In this document: piece by piece, positions 17,838 to 26,271 of the stretch
How positions within the stretch are numbered: position 1 is the first letter of the stretch
Layout: each line of letters opens with the position of its first letter
Assembly (NCBI GenBank): GCA_963833195.1
Contig: CAWHXF010000027.1
Coordinates: 2,852,001 to 2,916,000 of the forward strand
Reading direction: 5' to 3'
DNA from: Granulosicoccus sp963833195
GTDB taxonomy: Bacteria; Pseudomonadota; Gammaproteobacteria; Granulosicoccales; Granulosicoccaceae
DNA: 64,000 nt
Notes under the pieces: generated by a model
Told to the model about the DNA's origin: nothing
The model's database searches: none
What the model saw: only the letters and a program-made list of their open reading frames with translations
Translations under genes and position numbers: made by a program

Positions 17838-18923
17838 ATGACGATAGCCGACGACGCGGCCACGACCGCGGTCAAGAACACCTCGGGGCGTCGCGCCGCC
17901 TTCGCTCCGACGCTTGCGGTCGTGCTGGTCGCCGCGGGCCTGAGCCTCGCCGGCTGCGCTCCGGGCACGGGCATGGACCCCGATCCGGAGGCGCCGCGCA
18001 TCGAGACGCCCGCCGGCGGGCCGACGACGCCGGATCGGCCGACGGACTCGCCGGAGGTCGTTGCCCATCCGGACGGTGCACCGCCCGCCGAACGAGCGCC
18101 CGGCATTCGCCCCGTCGCCTCGGTGTACCGGACCGATGGCTACGGGACCGTGGACGTCGTGCGACTCGACGTGCGCACCGTCACGTCGCCCGGCGACTGC
18201 GAGCCGGGCGACTACTCCGGTTGCACCCTCGCCGACATCCAGGCCGACGTGGACCGGCGCGACGAGCTGAAGCCGCGCATCGACGTGCACCTCGTCGCCG
18301 ACGACTATCCCGAGGACGGGCTCGTCGTGAACGCCGAGATGCGCCAGCGCGGCGGCACGACCAGGAAGGCAGCGCAGAAATCGTTCCGCATCCGGCTCGA
18401 CGACCGGGACGCGCCGTGGCGAAGCGAGCGCTCGCTGTACCTGAACAAGCACCCGTACGAGTCCGATCGCATCAGGAACAAGCTCGCGTTCGATCTCATG
18501 AGCGAGATCCCGAACCTCATGAGCTCGCGCACGCAGTTCGCGAACCTGTGGATCGACGACGGCGCCGGGCCGGTCGATTACGGGCTGTTCACGCACGTGG
18601 AGGCGCCCGGGGCGAACTGGCTCCGCAAGCGCGGCCTGGACGACGACGACAGGCTCTACAAGGTCAACTACTTCCGCTTTGGGCTCTCCGACCTTGCCAA
18701 CGTGCAGGTCGACGAGGACGGCGAGCCGCTCGACGAGGAGCGCTTCGAGACCTCGCTCGAGATCGAGGCCGGGGACGATCACCGCACTTTGGTGAAAATG
18801 CTGACCGACTTCCACGACCCCGCACTGCGCGCGTCGTCGCCCGAGCGAGCAGCGATCCGGCGCGCTACTGGCAGGTGGCTCGCAACCGCGTGCGAGCGGG
18901 TGGCGTCGAGTGGCACGGCATGA
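17838..18923 (+). CDS. CotH-family kinase lipoprotein, C-terminally truncated
   Basis: CotH kinases are atypical protein kinases; the founding member phosphorylates Bacillus spore-coat proteins. The product (361 residues) has a lipoprotein signal (LVAAGLSLAGC) and a Pro-rich linker. It then has the CotH N-lobe and core: MRQRGGTTRKAAQKSFRIRLD, LYLNKHPYESDRIRNKLAFDLM and DYGLFTHVEAPGANWLRKRGL. Similarity fades after LVKMLTDFHDPALRA (about 18,835); the rest of the kinase core, which should contain the DxD-type metal site, is missing. A GTG at 17778 overlapping the porin stop is an alternative start in the same frame. It appears co-transcribed with the VTC, DUF4956 and porin genes. Confidence 0.75.
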   Translation: MTIADDAATTAVKNTSGRRAAFAPTLAVVLVAAGLSLAGCAPGTGMDPDPEAPRIETPAGGPTTPDRPTDSPEVVAHPDGAPPAERAPGIRPVASVYRTDGYGTVDVVRLDVRTVTSPGDCEPGDYSGCTLADIQADVDRRDELKPRIDVHLVADDYPEDGLVVNAEMRQRGGTTRKAAQKSFRIRLDDRDAPWRSERSLYLNKHPYESDRIRNKLAFDLMSEIPNLMSSRTQFANLWIDDGAGPVDYGLFTHVEAPGANWLRKRGLDDDDRLYKVNYFRFGLSDLANVQVDEDGEPLDEERFETSLEIEAGDDHRTLVKMLTDFHDPALRASSPERAAIRRATGRWLATACERVASSGTA

Positions 18924-19109
18924 CGAGTTTCGTCGTGCCGTGAGGGAACGCGGGCTTCACCGCACCGCCACACTCTCGTCCGAGGCCGTGGCCGCCGCGC
19001 GCCAGCTCCGAGCCTCGCTGTCGTAGGCCAGGAGCTCGGCCGTGCCTCCGCCGCCACCGCGAGCAGGTCGCGCGACGGCACGGTTCCATTTCGCCAATGC
19101 GGCTGTCAC

Positions 19110-20276
19110 ATGGATCGTGCATCCTGCGACACGCACCGCATGGAAGCGGCTTCCCGCCCACCTCGCGACCGTCTCATGTCCCGCATTCCCGTCCTGCGAG
19201 CGCGCACCCCGCTCGCGCTGCGACGCGCGCTGTCCGGCCCGGGCAGCGCCCGGCCGCCCGGGCGCCGTCCCGGACCCCGTCCCGGCACGCTCCGCCACGG
19301 CATCATCGTGCCGTGCGGCGTCGCGGCGCTGCTGCTCTCCGGCACCGCCGGTGCCGCCCCGTCCGGCGAGCTCGTGCTCTACACCTCGCAGCCGAACGAG
19401 GACGCGCAGGCGACGGTCGACGCGTTCGAGGCGAAGTACCCGGACGTCGATGTCGAGTGGTTCCGCGACGGCACCACGAAGGTCATGGCCAAGCTGGCCG
19501 CCGAGACGGCCGCCGGTGACCCGCGCCCCGACGTGCTGCTGATCGCCGACGCGGTGGCGATGGAGTCGCTCGAGGCCGAGGGACGACTCCTGGCCTATCC
19601 GGAGGCGGACACGTCGGCCTACGACGCCGCGTTGATGGACCCCGAGGACCACTGGTTCGCGACCAAGCTGATCACGACGGGCATCGTGTACAACACCGCG
19701 GCCCCGATGGTGCCGACGAGCTGGCGGGATCTGCTGAAGCCCGAGGCGAAGGGCCAGATCGCGATGCCCTCGCCGCTCACCTCGGGCGCCGCGACGATCC
19801 ACATGGCCACGCTGACCGGCGACGGCGCGCTCGGCTGGGACTACTACGAGGGGCTCGCCGAGCAGGGCACGCTGCCCGAGGGCGGCAACGGCGGCGTCTA
19901 CAAGGCGATCGCTGGCGGCGAGAAGCTCTACGGCATGGTCGTCGACTTCCTCGCCCTTCGCGGCAAGGCGGACGGTGCGCCGGTGGAGTTCGTGTTCCCG
20001 AGCGAGGGCGTGTCGGCCGTGACCGAGCCCGTCGCGATCCTGTCGACGGCCGACAACCCCGAGGCCGCGAAGGCCTTCGTCGACTTCCTGCTCTCCGAGG
20101 ACGGCCAGCGGCTGGCGGCCGAGCAGGGCTACCTGCCCGCACACCCGGCGGTCGCGCCGCCGCCGGGCTTCCCGCCGCGCGAGGAGATCGAGCTCATGAC
20201 CTTCGACGCCGAGGACGCTCTCGCGAACGATCGCGAGTACAAGCGGCGCTTCGAGGAGATCTTCGGCGCGTCCTGA
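19110..20276 (+). CDS. Iron(III)-type ABC transporter substrate-binding protein
   Basis: Periplasmic binding protein of the FbpA/AfuA class, typically for ferric iron. The mature part starts SGELVLYTSQPNEDAQATVDAFEAKYPDVDVEWFRDGTTKVMAKL and has GIVYNT, MPSPLTSGAATIHMATL and an EYKRRFEEIF end. The N-terminus is long and Arg/Pro-rich before the signal helix (IIVPCGVAALLLSGTAGAAP); the ATG at 19176 (MSRIPVLRARTP) may be the true start. The permease gene follows 16 bases on. Confidence 0.88.
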   Translation: MDRASCDTHRMEAASRPPRDRLMSRIPVLRARTPLALRRALSGPGSARPPGRRPGPRPGTLRHGIIVPCGVAALLLSGTAGAAPSGELVLYTSQPNEDAQATVDAFEAKYPDVDVEWFRDGTTKVMAKLAAETAAGDPRPDVLLIADAVAMESLEAEGRLLAYPEADTSAYDAALMDPEDHWFATKLITTGIVYNTAAPMVPTSWRDLLKPEAKGQIAMPSPLTSGAATIHMATLTGDGALGWDYYEGLAEQGTLPEGGNGGVYKAIAGGEKLYGMVVDFLALRGKADGAPVEFVFPSEGVSAVTEPVAILSTADNPEAAKAFVDFLLSEDGQRLAAEQGYLPAHPAVAPPPGFPPREEIELMTFDAEDALANDREYKRRFEEIFGAS

Positions 20277-20292
20277 GCCGGAGCGAGGACCG

Positions 20293-22056
20293 GTGAAGGG
20301 AGCGCGCGCGCCTCGCCGCGCGCTCGCCGAGCCCGCCGCGCTCGCCGTCGTCCTGATCGTCGTCGGCGGGCTGTCGCTGCTGCCGCTGGCCACGCTGCTC
20401 GCTCGTGCCCTGACGCCGGACTGGCTCGAGGCGGTCGGCTCGCGCAGCGTCGTCCGGGCGGCCACCCATTCGCTCGTCTCGAGCACCGCCGCCGCGCTGC
20501 TCGCCACGGGCATCGGTACGGCGCTCGCGCTGCTGCTTTCGCTCGGCCGCGTGCGGGCACGCGGTGCGCTGATGTTCTGCCTGCTGCTGCCGATGATGAT
20601 TCCGCCGCACGTCACGGCGATCGCGTGGACGCAGGCGCTAGGACCCGGCTCGAGCGTGCTCGGGCTCCTGGGACTCGCCCGGCCCGCCGGCAGCCCGAAC
20701 CCGGTGCAGACACCGGCAGGACTCGTCGCGCTGCTCGCCCTGCAGCAACTGCCCACGGTCGTGCTGCTGGTGCGCACGGCGCTTCGCGGCCTGCCCGCCG
20801 AGCTCGCCGAGGCCGCTCGGGTGGCCGGCGCGCGGCGCGTGCGGATCGTGCGCCGCATCGTGCTGCCGCTGCTGGCCCCGACGCTGGTGGCGGCGGCCAC
20901 GCTCGCCTTCATCGGCTCGATAGGCAACTTCGGCATCAACGCGCTGATCGGCGTTCCGGCGCGCTACACCACGCTGCCGGTGCTGCTGTGGCAACGGCTG
21001 TCGAGCTACGGGCCGGGCGTGCTCGGCGAGGTGGCGGCGGTCGCCTCGGTGCTGGTCGGTCTGGCGCTGGCGCTGGTGCCGCTGTCATGGTGGCTGCTGT
21101 CCCGGAGCGGCACCGCGGTCGAAGGCGGTGGACGTCCGTTCACGCTCGACACGCCCGCGCCGGGTCGACGGCGCGGGCCGACGCCCGCCGAGGCGCTGCT
21201 GTGGCTCACGGTCGCAGCGACGCTCGCGTTCCCGCTGGCCGCGCTCGCGGCCACTTCGATCGTGCCGACCTACGGCGTCGCGCTGGACGCGAGTACCGCG
21301 ACGCTCGCCCACTACGCCGAGGTGCTCGGCGGCCAGAGCGTCACGCTGCGCGCGTTCGGCAACTCGGCGCTGCTGGCGACGCTCGCGGCCGGCGCGATCG
21401 CGCTCGTCTCGGTGCTGCTCGCGCGGCTCATGGTGCCGCCGAGCGCGGTACCGGGGCACGGCGCCGGGTCGGGCCGGGGGATCGGCGCAGGGACCGGCAG
21501 CGGAATCGGACGCAGGCTCGCGGCCGCTGCGGCCGTGGTCGCCGATCTCGCCTACGCGGTGCCGGGGATCGTCATGTCGATCGCGTTCATCCTGCTCTTC
21601 ATCCGGCCGCTCCCCGTGCTCGGCACCTCGCTCTACGGCACGCTGACCCTGATCGGGCTCGCCTACGTCGGCACCTTCCTGGCGATCGGGCTCAAGCCGG
21701 TGGCCGCCGCGGCGGCGGGCTCCGACCCCGCGCTCGACGACGCCGCGCGCGTGGCGGGCGCGGCCTTCGGCCGTCGCCTGTTGCGCATTCATGCGCCCGC
21801 CCTCGTTCCGGCCGCGGTGTCCGGCGCGACGCTCGTGTTCCTGACCGCCTACAACGAGATCACCGTCTCGGCGCTGCTGTGGTCGAGCGGCAACGAGACG
21901 ATCGGCACGGTCATCTTCAACTACGAGGACGGCGGCTACACCACGCTCGCCGCCGCGATGTCGATGCTGACCGTCGCTGCCACCGCGGCGATCATGCTGC
22001 TGGCGACGCGGTTCGCGCGACGGGCACCGGCGGGGACGCTGCCGTGGGCCGGGTGA
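20293..22056 (+). CDS. Iron(III)-type ABC transporter permease, two-domain
   Basis: 587-residue inner-membrane protein with two binding-protein-dependent transport domains in tandem, as in FbpB/AfuB. Each half has an EAA loop: LAEAARVAGARRVRIVRRIVLPLLAP in the first and LDDAARVAGAAFGRRLLRIHAPALVPA in the second. Signals PHVTAIAWTQALGPGSS and YAVPGIVMSIAFI are typical. GTG start. It follows its binding protein directly; the ATPase is on the opposite strand, convergent. Confidence 0.92.
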   Translation: MKGARAPRRALAEPAALAVVLIVVGGLSLLPLATLLARALTPDWLEAVGSRSVVRAATHSLVSSTAAALLATGIGTALALLLSLGRVRARGALMFCLLLPMMIPPHVTAIAWTQALGPGSSVLGLLGLARPAGSPNPVQTPAGLVALLALQQLPTVVLLVRTALRGLPAELAEAARVAGARRVRIVRRIVLPLLAPTLVAAATLAFIGSIGNFGINALIGVPARYTTLPVLLWQRLSSYGPGVLGEVAAVASVLVGLALALVPLSWWLLSRSGTAVEGGGRPFTLDTPAPGRRRGPTPAEALLWLTVAATLAFPLAALAATSIVPTYGVALDASTATLAHYAEVLGGQSVTLRAFGNSALLATLAAGAIALVSVLLARLMVPPSAVPGHGAGSGRGIGAGTGSGIGRRLAAAAAVVADLAYAVPGIVMSIAFILLFIRPLPVLGTSLYGTLTLIGLAYVGTFLAIGLKPVAAAAAGSDPALDDAARVAGAAFGRRLLRIHAPALVPAAVSGATLVFLTAYNEITVSALLWSSGNETIGTVIFNYEDGGYTTLAAAMSMLTVAATAAIMLLATRFARRAPAGTLPWAG

Positions 22057-22088
22057 CGGGTCGACCCCGACACCTGTCCACCGCGCCT

Positions 22089-23249
22089 TCAGCTGCCTGG
22101 ACCCACGACCCACGCATCCCCCGCCCGCACCGACACCGCCTGGCCGGGCTCGAGGGCCCGAACGCTGCGCACCGGAACCTCGGCGGCGTCGCCGGGGAGC
22201 GCGACACGCACGTCGTGATGCGCGCCGCGGTAGACGCTCGACGTGACGGTTCCCGCCCACGCGCCCTGCCTCGTGCTCTCCCGCGCGCGCGCCGAACCGG
22301 GCGTCCCCGACACGTTGGCGTGGGCCGACGCGACCTGCAGCGCCTCCGGTCGCAGCAGCAACCGGGCGGGCCCGGCCGCGGTACCGGTCGGCGCGCGCAC
22401 GGACAACTCGACACTCGCCAGGCGCGCGACGACCCGGCCGCCCCGCTCCGCGGCGAGGAGCTCGACGTCCACGATCGTTCCCTCGCCGACGAAACCCGCG
22501 ACGAACTCGTCGACCGGGCAACGGTAGAGCGCCTCGGGCGCATCGACCTGCAGCACGCGCCCGGCGCACATCACGGCCACCCGATCGGCCAACGCCATCG
22601 CCTCGCGCTGATCGTGCGTGATGTACAGCGTCGTGGCGCGGGACTCACGATGGAAGCGCCGAATCTCGTCCTCCATGCGAGCGCGCAAGTGCGGGTCGAG
22701 GTTCGCGAGCGGCTCGTCCATCAGGATCGTCCGCGCGCCCTGCGCGAGACAGCGCGCGAGCGCCACGCGCTGGCGCTGCCCGCCCGACAGGGCGTCAGGC
22801 CGGCGCGCTCCGAAGCCGTCCAGAGAGACACGCGACAACGCCGCGGCGACAAGGCTCACACGCTCGACGCGCGGCACGCCCATCACCTCCACCGGGAAGC
22901 CGACCTGCTCGGCGACAGTCATGTGCGGCCAGAGCGCGTAGGACTGGAACACGACGCCGACGCCGCGCTCCTCGGCCGCCACGAACGTCGCGTCGTCGGC
23001 CACGCGACGCCCGTCCAGGCGCACCGTACCGGCGTCGGGCCGATCGAGCCCCGCCACGAGGCGCAGCAGCGTGCTCTTGCCGCAGCCGGACGGGCCGAGA
23101 ACCACGAAGAACTCCCCCGCACCCACCTCGAGCGTGATGCCGTCCAACGCCGCGACGCCTCCGTAGCGCCGGGCGAGGCCCGTCAGCGAGATGCCCGGAG
23201 AGATCCCGGGACAGAGACCGGGGGACACCTCCGACGTCACGCGCTCCAC
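22089..23249 (-). CDS. ABC transporter ATP-binding protein (FbpC/PotA type)
   Basis: 386-residue ATPase with Walker A GPSGCGKST, Q-loop VVFQSYALWPHMTV, signature LSGGQRQRVALARCLA, Walker B ILMDEPLANLD and switch ITHDQREAMA. A TOBE-like regulatory region occupies the last ~110 residues. It is almost certainly the motor for the permease that ends 32 bases away in the opposite direction. The GTG at 23249 is the chosen start; upstream codons overlap the mrcA 3' end. It is co-directional with mrcA and could be read through from it. Confidence 0.9.
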   Translation of the reverse strand: MERVTSEVSPGLCPGISPGISLTGLARRYGGVAALDGITLEVGAGEFFVVLGPSGCGKSTLLRLVAGLDRPDAGTVRLDGRRVADDATFVAAEERGVGVVFQSYALWPHMTVAEQVGFPVEVMGVPRVERVSLVAAALSRVSLDGFGARRPDALSGGQRQRVALARCLAQGARTILMDEPLANLDPHLRARMEDEIRRFHRESRATTLYITHDQREAMALADRVAVMCAGRVLQVDAPEALYRCPVDEFVAGFVGEGTIVDVELLAAERGGRVVARLASVELSVRAPTGTAAGPARLLLRPEALQVASAHANVSGTPGSARARESTRQGAWAGTVTSSVYRGAHHDVRVALPGDAAEVPVRSVRALEPGQAVSVRAGDAWVVGPGS

Positions 23250-23277
23250 CGGCTTCGGGTCACCGCTCGGGAACCCG

Positions 23278-25950
23278 CTAGAACAACTGCTCCACCTCGC
23301 GCGCACGCTCGCGCCCGGTCTTCGGCTCCGGAACCGCCATCGTGCGGACCGAATTTCCCGTGTTGCCCGGTCCGGGCACTACCAACTGCTCGCCGATGGC
23401 CACCGGGCGGAGCTCCTCGGGCAGCGTCTCGTCCACGAACCACTCGACCATGGCGCCCTCGCCCGTCGACGGCTCCCCGGTCGAGCGGTCCACCCGCACC
23501 GCCGTCATGCCCTCGGGCGGCAACCGCTCGGGGACCGGCGTGCCGGCGACGGTGGCCTGCATGAACGAGGTCCACATCGGCAGCGCGGTCACACCGCCCG
23601 CCTCGCCTCGACCCAACGGGTCGAGCCCGTCCGAGCCGATCCAGGCGACGGCCGCCACGGAGTCGTTGTAGCCCGCGAACCAGGCGTCGAGCTGATCGTT
23701 CGTGGTGCCGGTCTTGCCCGCCAGGTCGGCGCGGCCGAGCGCCTCGCCCGCGCGCCGTCCCGTGCCCCGGCGCACCACCTCGCGCAGCATGCTGTCCATC
23801 AGCCAGGCGTTGCGCGCATCGATGACGCGCGGCGCGTCCACCACGTCGCGCCGCACTTCGGCCAGTCGCGCCTCGGCCTCGGCGGTGAGCCCTTCCTCGT
23901 TCACGGTCGGGCCGTCCTGGCCGTCGGCCACGATGGAATCGTCGGTGGTGGCGGCGGGACGATCGAGCCGGTCGTCCGATGCGGTCTCGGCGGCCATCTC
24001 CTCCACCAGGGGGTCGTCCTCGTCGGGCCGGCAGTCGTCGCAAGGCACCACGCGCGGGGTGCTGTAGACGACGTCGCCGCGCGGCCCGACGATGCGGTCG
24101 ATGAAGTGGGGCGGCACGCGGTGCCCGCCGTTGGCGAACACCGAGAACGCGCCCGCGAGCTCGATGGGCGTGACGGCGGCGCTGCCGAGGGCCAGCGACA
24201 GATCCTTCGGCAGGTCGTCCGGCGCGAAGCCGAAGCGCAGCGCGTAGTCCCGTGCGTACGGGATGCCGATCTCGCGCAGCACGCGGATGGAGACGAGGTT
24301 CCTCGACTTCACGAGCGCTTCGCGCAGCCGCGTGGGTCCGAAGAAGCGCCCCGAATAGTTCGACGGCCGCCACTCGCCCTCGAGGGCATCGTCGTGGAAG
24401 ACCACGGGCGCGTCGTTGTAGACGGTGGCCGCCGTGTCGCCCGCCGCCAACGCCGCGGAGTAGATGAAGGGCTTGAAGGTGGATCCGGGCTGACGCCGGG
24501 CCTGCGTGGCCCGGTTGAACTTGCTGCGGTAGAAGTCGTAGCCGCCCGCGAGCGCCAGGATGCGCCCGTCGTCGGGCGCCATGGCCACGAAGGCCGCCTC
24601 CACGCCGGGCTCCTGCACGAAGCGCGCGGTGCCGTCGGCATTGATCTGCAGATGCACGACGGCGCCGGGCACCAGCACCTGATCGACGGCCGTGATCTCC
24701 TCGCCGCGCTCGTCGGTTCCGAGTCGCTCGCGCGCCCACTCGACGTCCGCCAGGCCGAGCACGTGTTCGCCCCCGAGTCGCGTGATGAGGGTCGCGCTCG
24801 CGGCATCGCTCGCCACCACGACCGCGGGCTCCAGGTCTCCCGGACGCGGCACCTCGTCCAGCGCCTCGACGAGGGCGACCGGATCCTCCAGCAGCTCCGG
24901 CGCGAACGTGGTCACCGGGCCGCGCCAGCCGTGGCGCGACTCGTAGTCGTAGAGCGCATCGCGGAGCGCGGCGTTGGCCGCGCGCTGATCGGCCGAACGG
25001 ATGGAGGTGTAGACGTCGTAGCCGCCGGTGGACCAGACGTCGCCGAAGAGCTGCTGCACGCGGGCACGGGCCATTTCGCCGACGTAAGGGGCCTCGGCAT
25101 CGGGGCGGGAGTGGTGCAGCGTGGCATCGTCCGGGGTGGCGAGCGCCGCGGCGAGGGTGGCGTCGTCGATGTGCCCCGTCTCGTTCATGCGGCGCAGGAC
25201 ATAGTCGCGCCGGATGAGCGCGCGCTCCGGGTTGACGATGGGGTTGTAGCGCGACGGCGCCTTGGGGAGACCCGCGAGCATGGCCGACTCGGTCAGGGCC
25301 AGCTCGCCGATGGGCTTGCCGTAGTAGACCTTCGAGGCCGCCGCGAAGCCGTAGGAGCGGTTGCCGAGATAGATCTTGTTGAGGTACAGCTCGAGGATCT
25401 CGTCCTTGGAGAGCTTCCGCTCGATCTCCAGCGCCAGCACGATCTCGACGAGCTTCCGGTTGTAGGTGCGCTCGTTCGACAGGAAGAAGTTCCTGGCCAC
25501 CTGCATGGTGATGGTCGAGCCGCCGGGGCCCTTGCGGCCGGTACGGATCAGGTGGGCGGCCGCGCGCGCGATGCCCTGCCAGTCCACCCCGGGGTGCTCG
25601 TAGAAGCGGGCGTCCTCGGACGCGATGATGGCGTAGCGCAGCGAGTCCGGCACCTCGCTGATCATCACCGGCTCGCGCCGCTTCTCGCCGAACTCGGCGA
25701 TCAGGTCCCCTTCGGCGGTGTAGACGCGCAAGGGGATCTGCAGCTGCACCTCGCGCAGCACGTCCACGTCCGGCAGGTCGGCCGAGATGCGCGAGTAGAC
25801 GTAGCCGGCGCCGATGGCACCGAGGATGCCGAGCGACACGCCGCCGATGGCAAGCCATTTGAATGTGCTCACCAGCCAGCCGCCGCGGCGCGCCTGCGTG
25901 GAGGAACGCGAGCGCCGACGGCGACGGGTGCTGGAGGAGGGACGTGGCAT
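23278..25950 (-). CDS. mrcA: Penicillin-binding protein 1A (bifunctional)
   Basis: Peptidoglycan glycosyltransferase/transpeptidase, anchored in the inner membrane by one helix (WLAIGGVSLGILGAIGAGYVY). The 890 residues contain the glycosyltransferase motifs EDARFYEHPGVDWQGIARA, GGSTITMQVARN and RKLVEIVLALEIERKLSK...ELYLNKIYLG. An OB-type insert follows, then the transpeptidase SxxK in QPGSTFKPF, SRN in KSRNLVS and KTGTTND. The start MPRPSSSTRRRRR was preferred over an ATG at 25995. It is divergent from pilM, as in Pseudomonas and relatives. Confidence 0.95.
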   Translation of the reverse strand: MPRPSSSTRRRRRSRSSTQARRGGWLVSTFKWLAIGGVSLGILGAIGAGYVYSRISADLPDVDVLREVQLQIPLRVYTAEGDLIAEFGEKRREPVMISEVPDSLRYAIIASEDARFYEHPGVDWQGIARAAAHLIRTGRKGPGGSTITMQVARNFFLSNERTYNRKLVEIVLALEIERKLSKDEILELYLNKIYLGNRSYGFAAASKVYYGKPIGELALTESAMLAGLPKAPSRYNPIVNPERALIRRDYVLRRMNETGHIDDATLAAALATPDDATLHHSRPDAEAPYVGEMARARVQQLFGDVWSTGGYDVYTSIRSADQRAANAALRDALYDYESRHGWRGPVTTFAPELLEDPVALVEALDEVPRPGDLEPAVVVASDAASATLITRLGGEHVLGLADVEWARERLGTDERGEEITAVDQVLVPGAVVHLQINADGTARFVQEPGVEAAFVAMAPDDGRILALAGGYDFYRSKFNRATQARRQPGSTFKPFIYSAALAAGDTAATVYNDAPVVFHDDALEGEWRPSNYSGRFFGPTRLREALVKSRNLVSIRVLREIGIPYARDYALRFGFAPDDLPKDLSLALGSAAVTPIELAGAFSVFANGGHRVPPHFIDRIVGPRGDVVYSTPRVVPCDDCRPDEDDPLVEEMAAETASDDRLDRPAATTDDSIVADGQDGPTVNEEGLTAEAEARLAEVRRDVVDAPRVIDARNAWLMDSMLREVVRRGTGRRAGEALGRADLAGKTGTTNDQLDAWFAGYNDSVAAVAWIGSDGLDPLGRGEAGGVTALPMWTSFMQATVAGTPVPERLPPEGMTAVRVDRSTGEPSTGEGAMVEWFVDETLPEELRPVAIGEQLVVPGPGNTGNSVRTMAVPEPKTGRERAREVEQLF

Positions 25951-26271
25951 CGGAGAGCCGCAAAAAACCTTCGTGGATACAACGAATTGTATCAAGCGTC
26001 CACGGAACCACAGGGAACCTGCAGTTACGTCATGTCCGCCCGGTACCGACCCGGGGCGCGGCGGGCGCGACGGCGGAATCCCGCCACGGCGACGGCTTCC
26101 CGTCGCCGCGGCGCCCGGCGACCCCGAACGGGGCCCGACGGGTCGTCGCGGCGCGGGCCGGCGGTGCCACTAGCGAGGGAGGACGTGGGGTAGCGACGGG
26201 CCGGGAGCCCGGATTCGAACGTCGAGTCCGAACCCGCTAAGGCATTCGTCGCAGATGCCGCCAAAACCGAC
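25951..26271. promoter_or_regulatory. mrcA-pilM divergent intergenic region with an inverted repeat
   Basis: About 320 bases between the two divergent starts. Near the mrcA side is an A/T-rich patch with the inverted repeat GATACAACGAATTGTATC (25976-25993): 7-base arms GATACAA/TTGTATC around CGAA. It looks like a binding site for a dimeric regulator and lies 26 bases before the mrcA ATG. The rest (26,040-26,260) is very GC-rich, with no further gene or clear promoter. Confidence 0.45.

Noticed and set aside
18957..19050. Minus-strand frame end with the tail GTAELLAYDSEARSWRAAATASDESVAVR
   Set aside because: It looks somewhat protein-like, but it is short, has no start or recognisable family, and the rest of the frame is antisense of the iron-type transporter genes.
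23191..26193. 1000-codon plus-strand frame across mrcA
   Set aside because: Antisense of mrcA, which has all motifs of penicillin-binding protein 1A on the other strand.
26200..26225. GGATTCGAAC, like the T-loop of a tRNA on the minus strand
   Set aside because: The flanking arms do not pair (CGACG against CCGGG) and no D-arm, anticodon arm or acceptor stem can be drawn around it.
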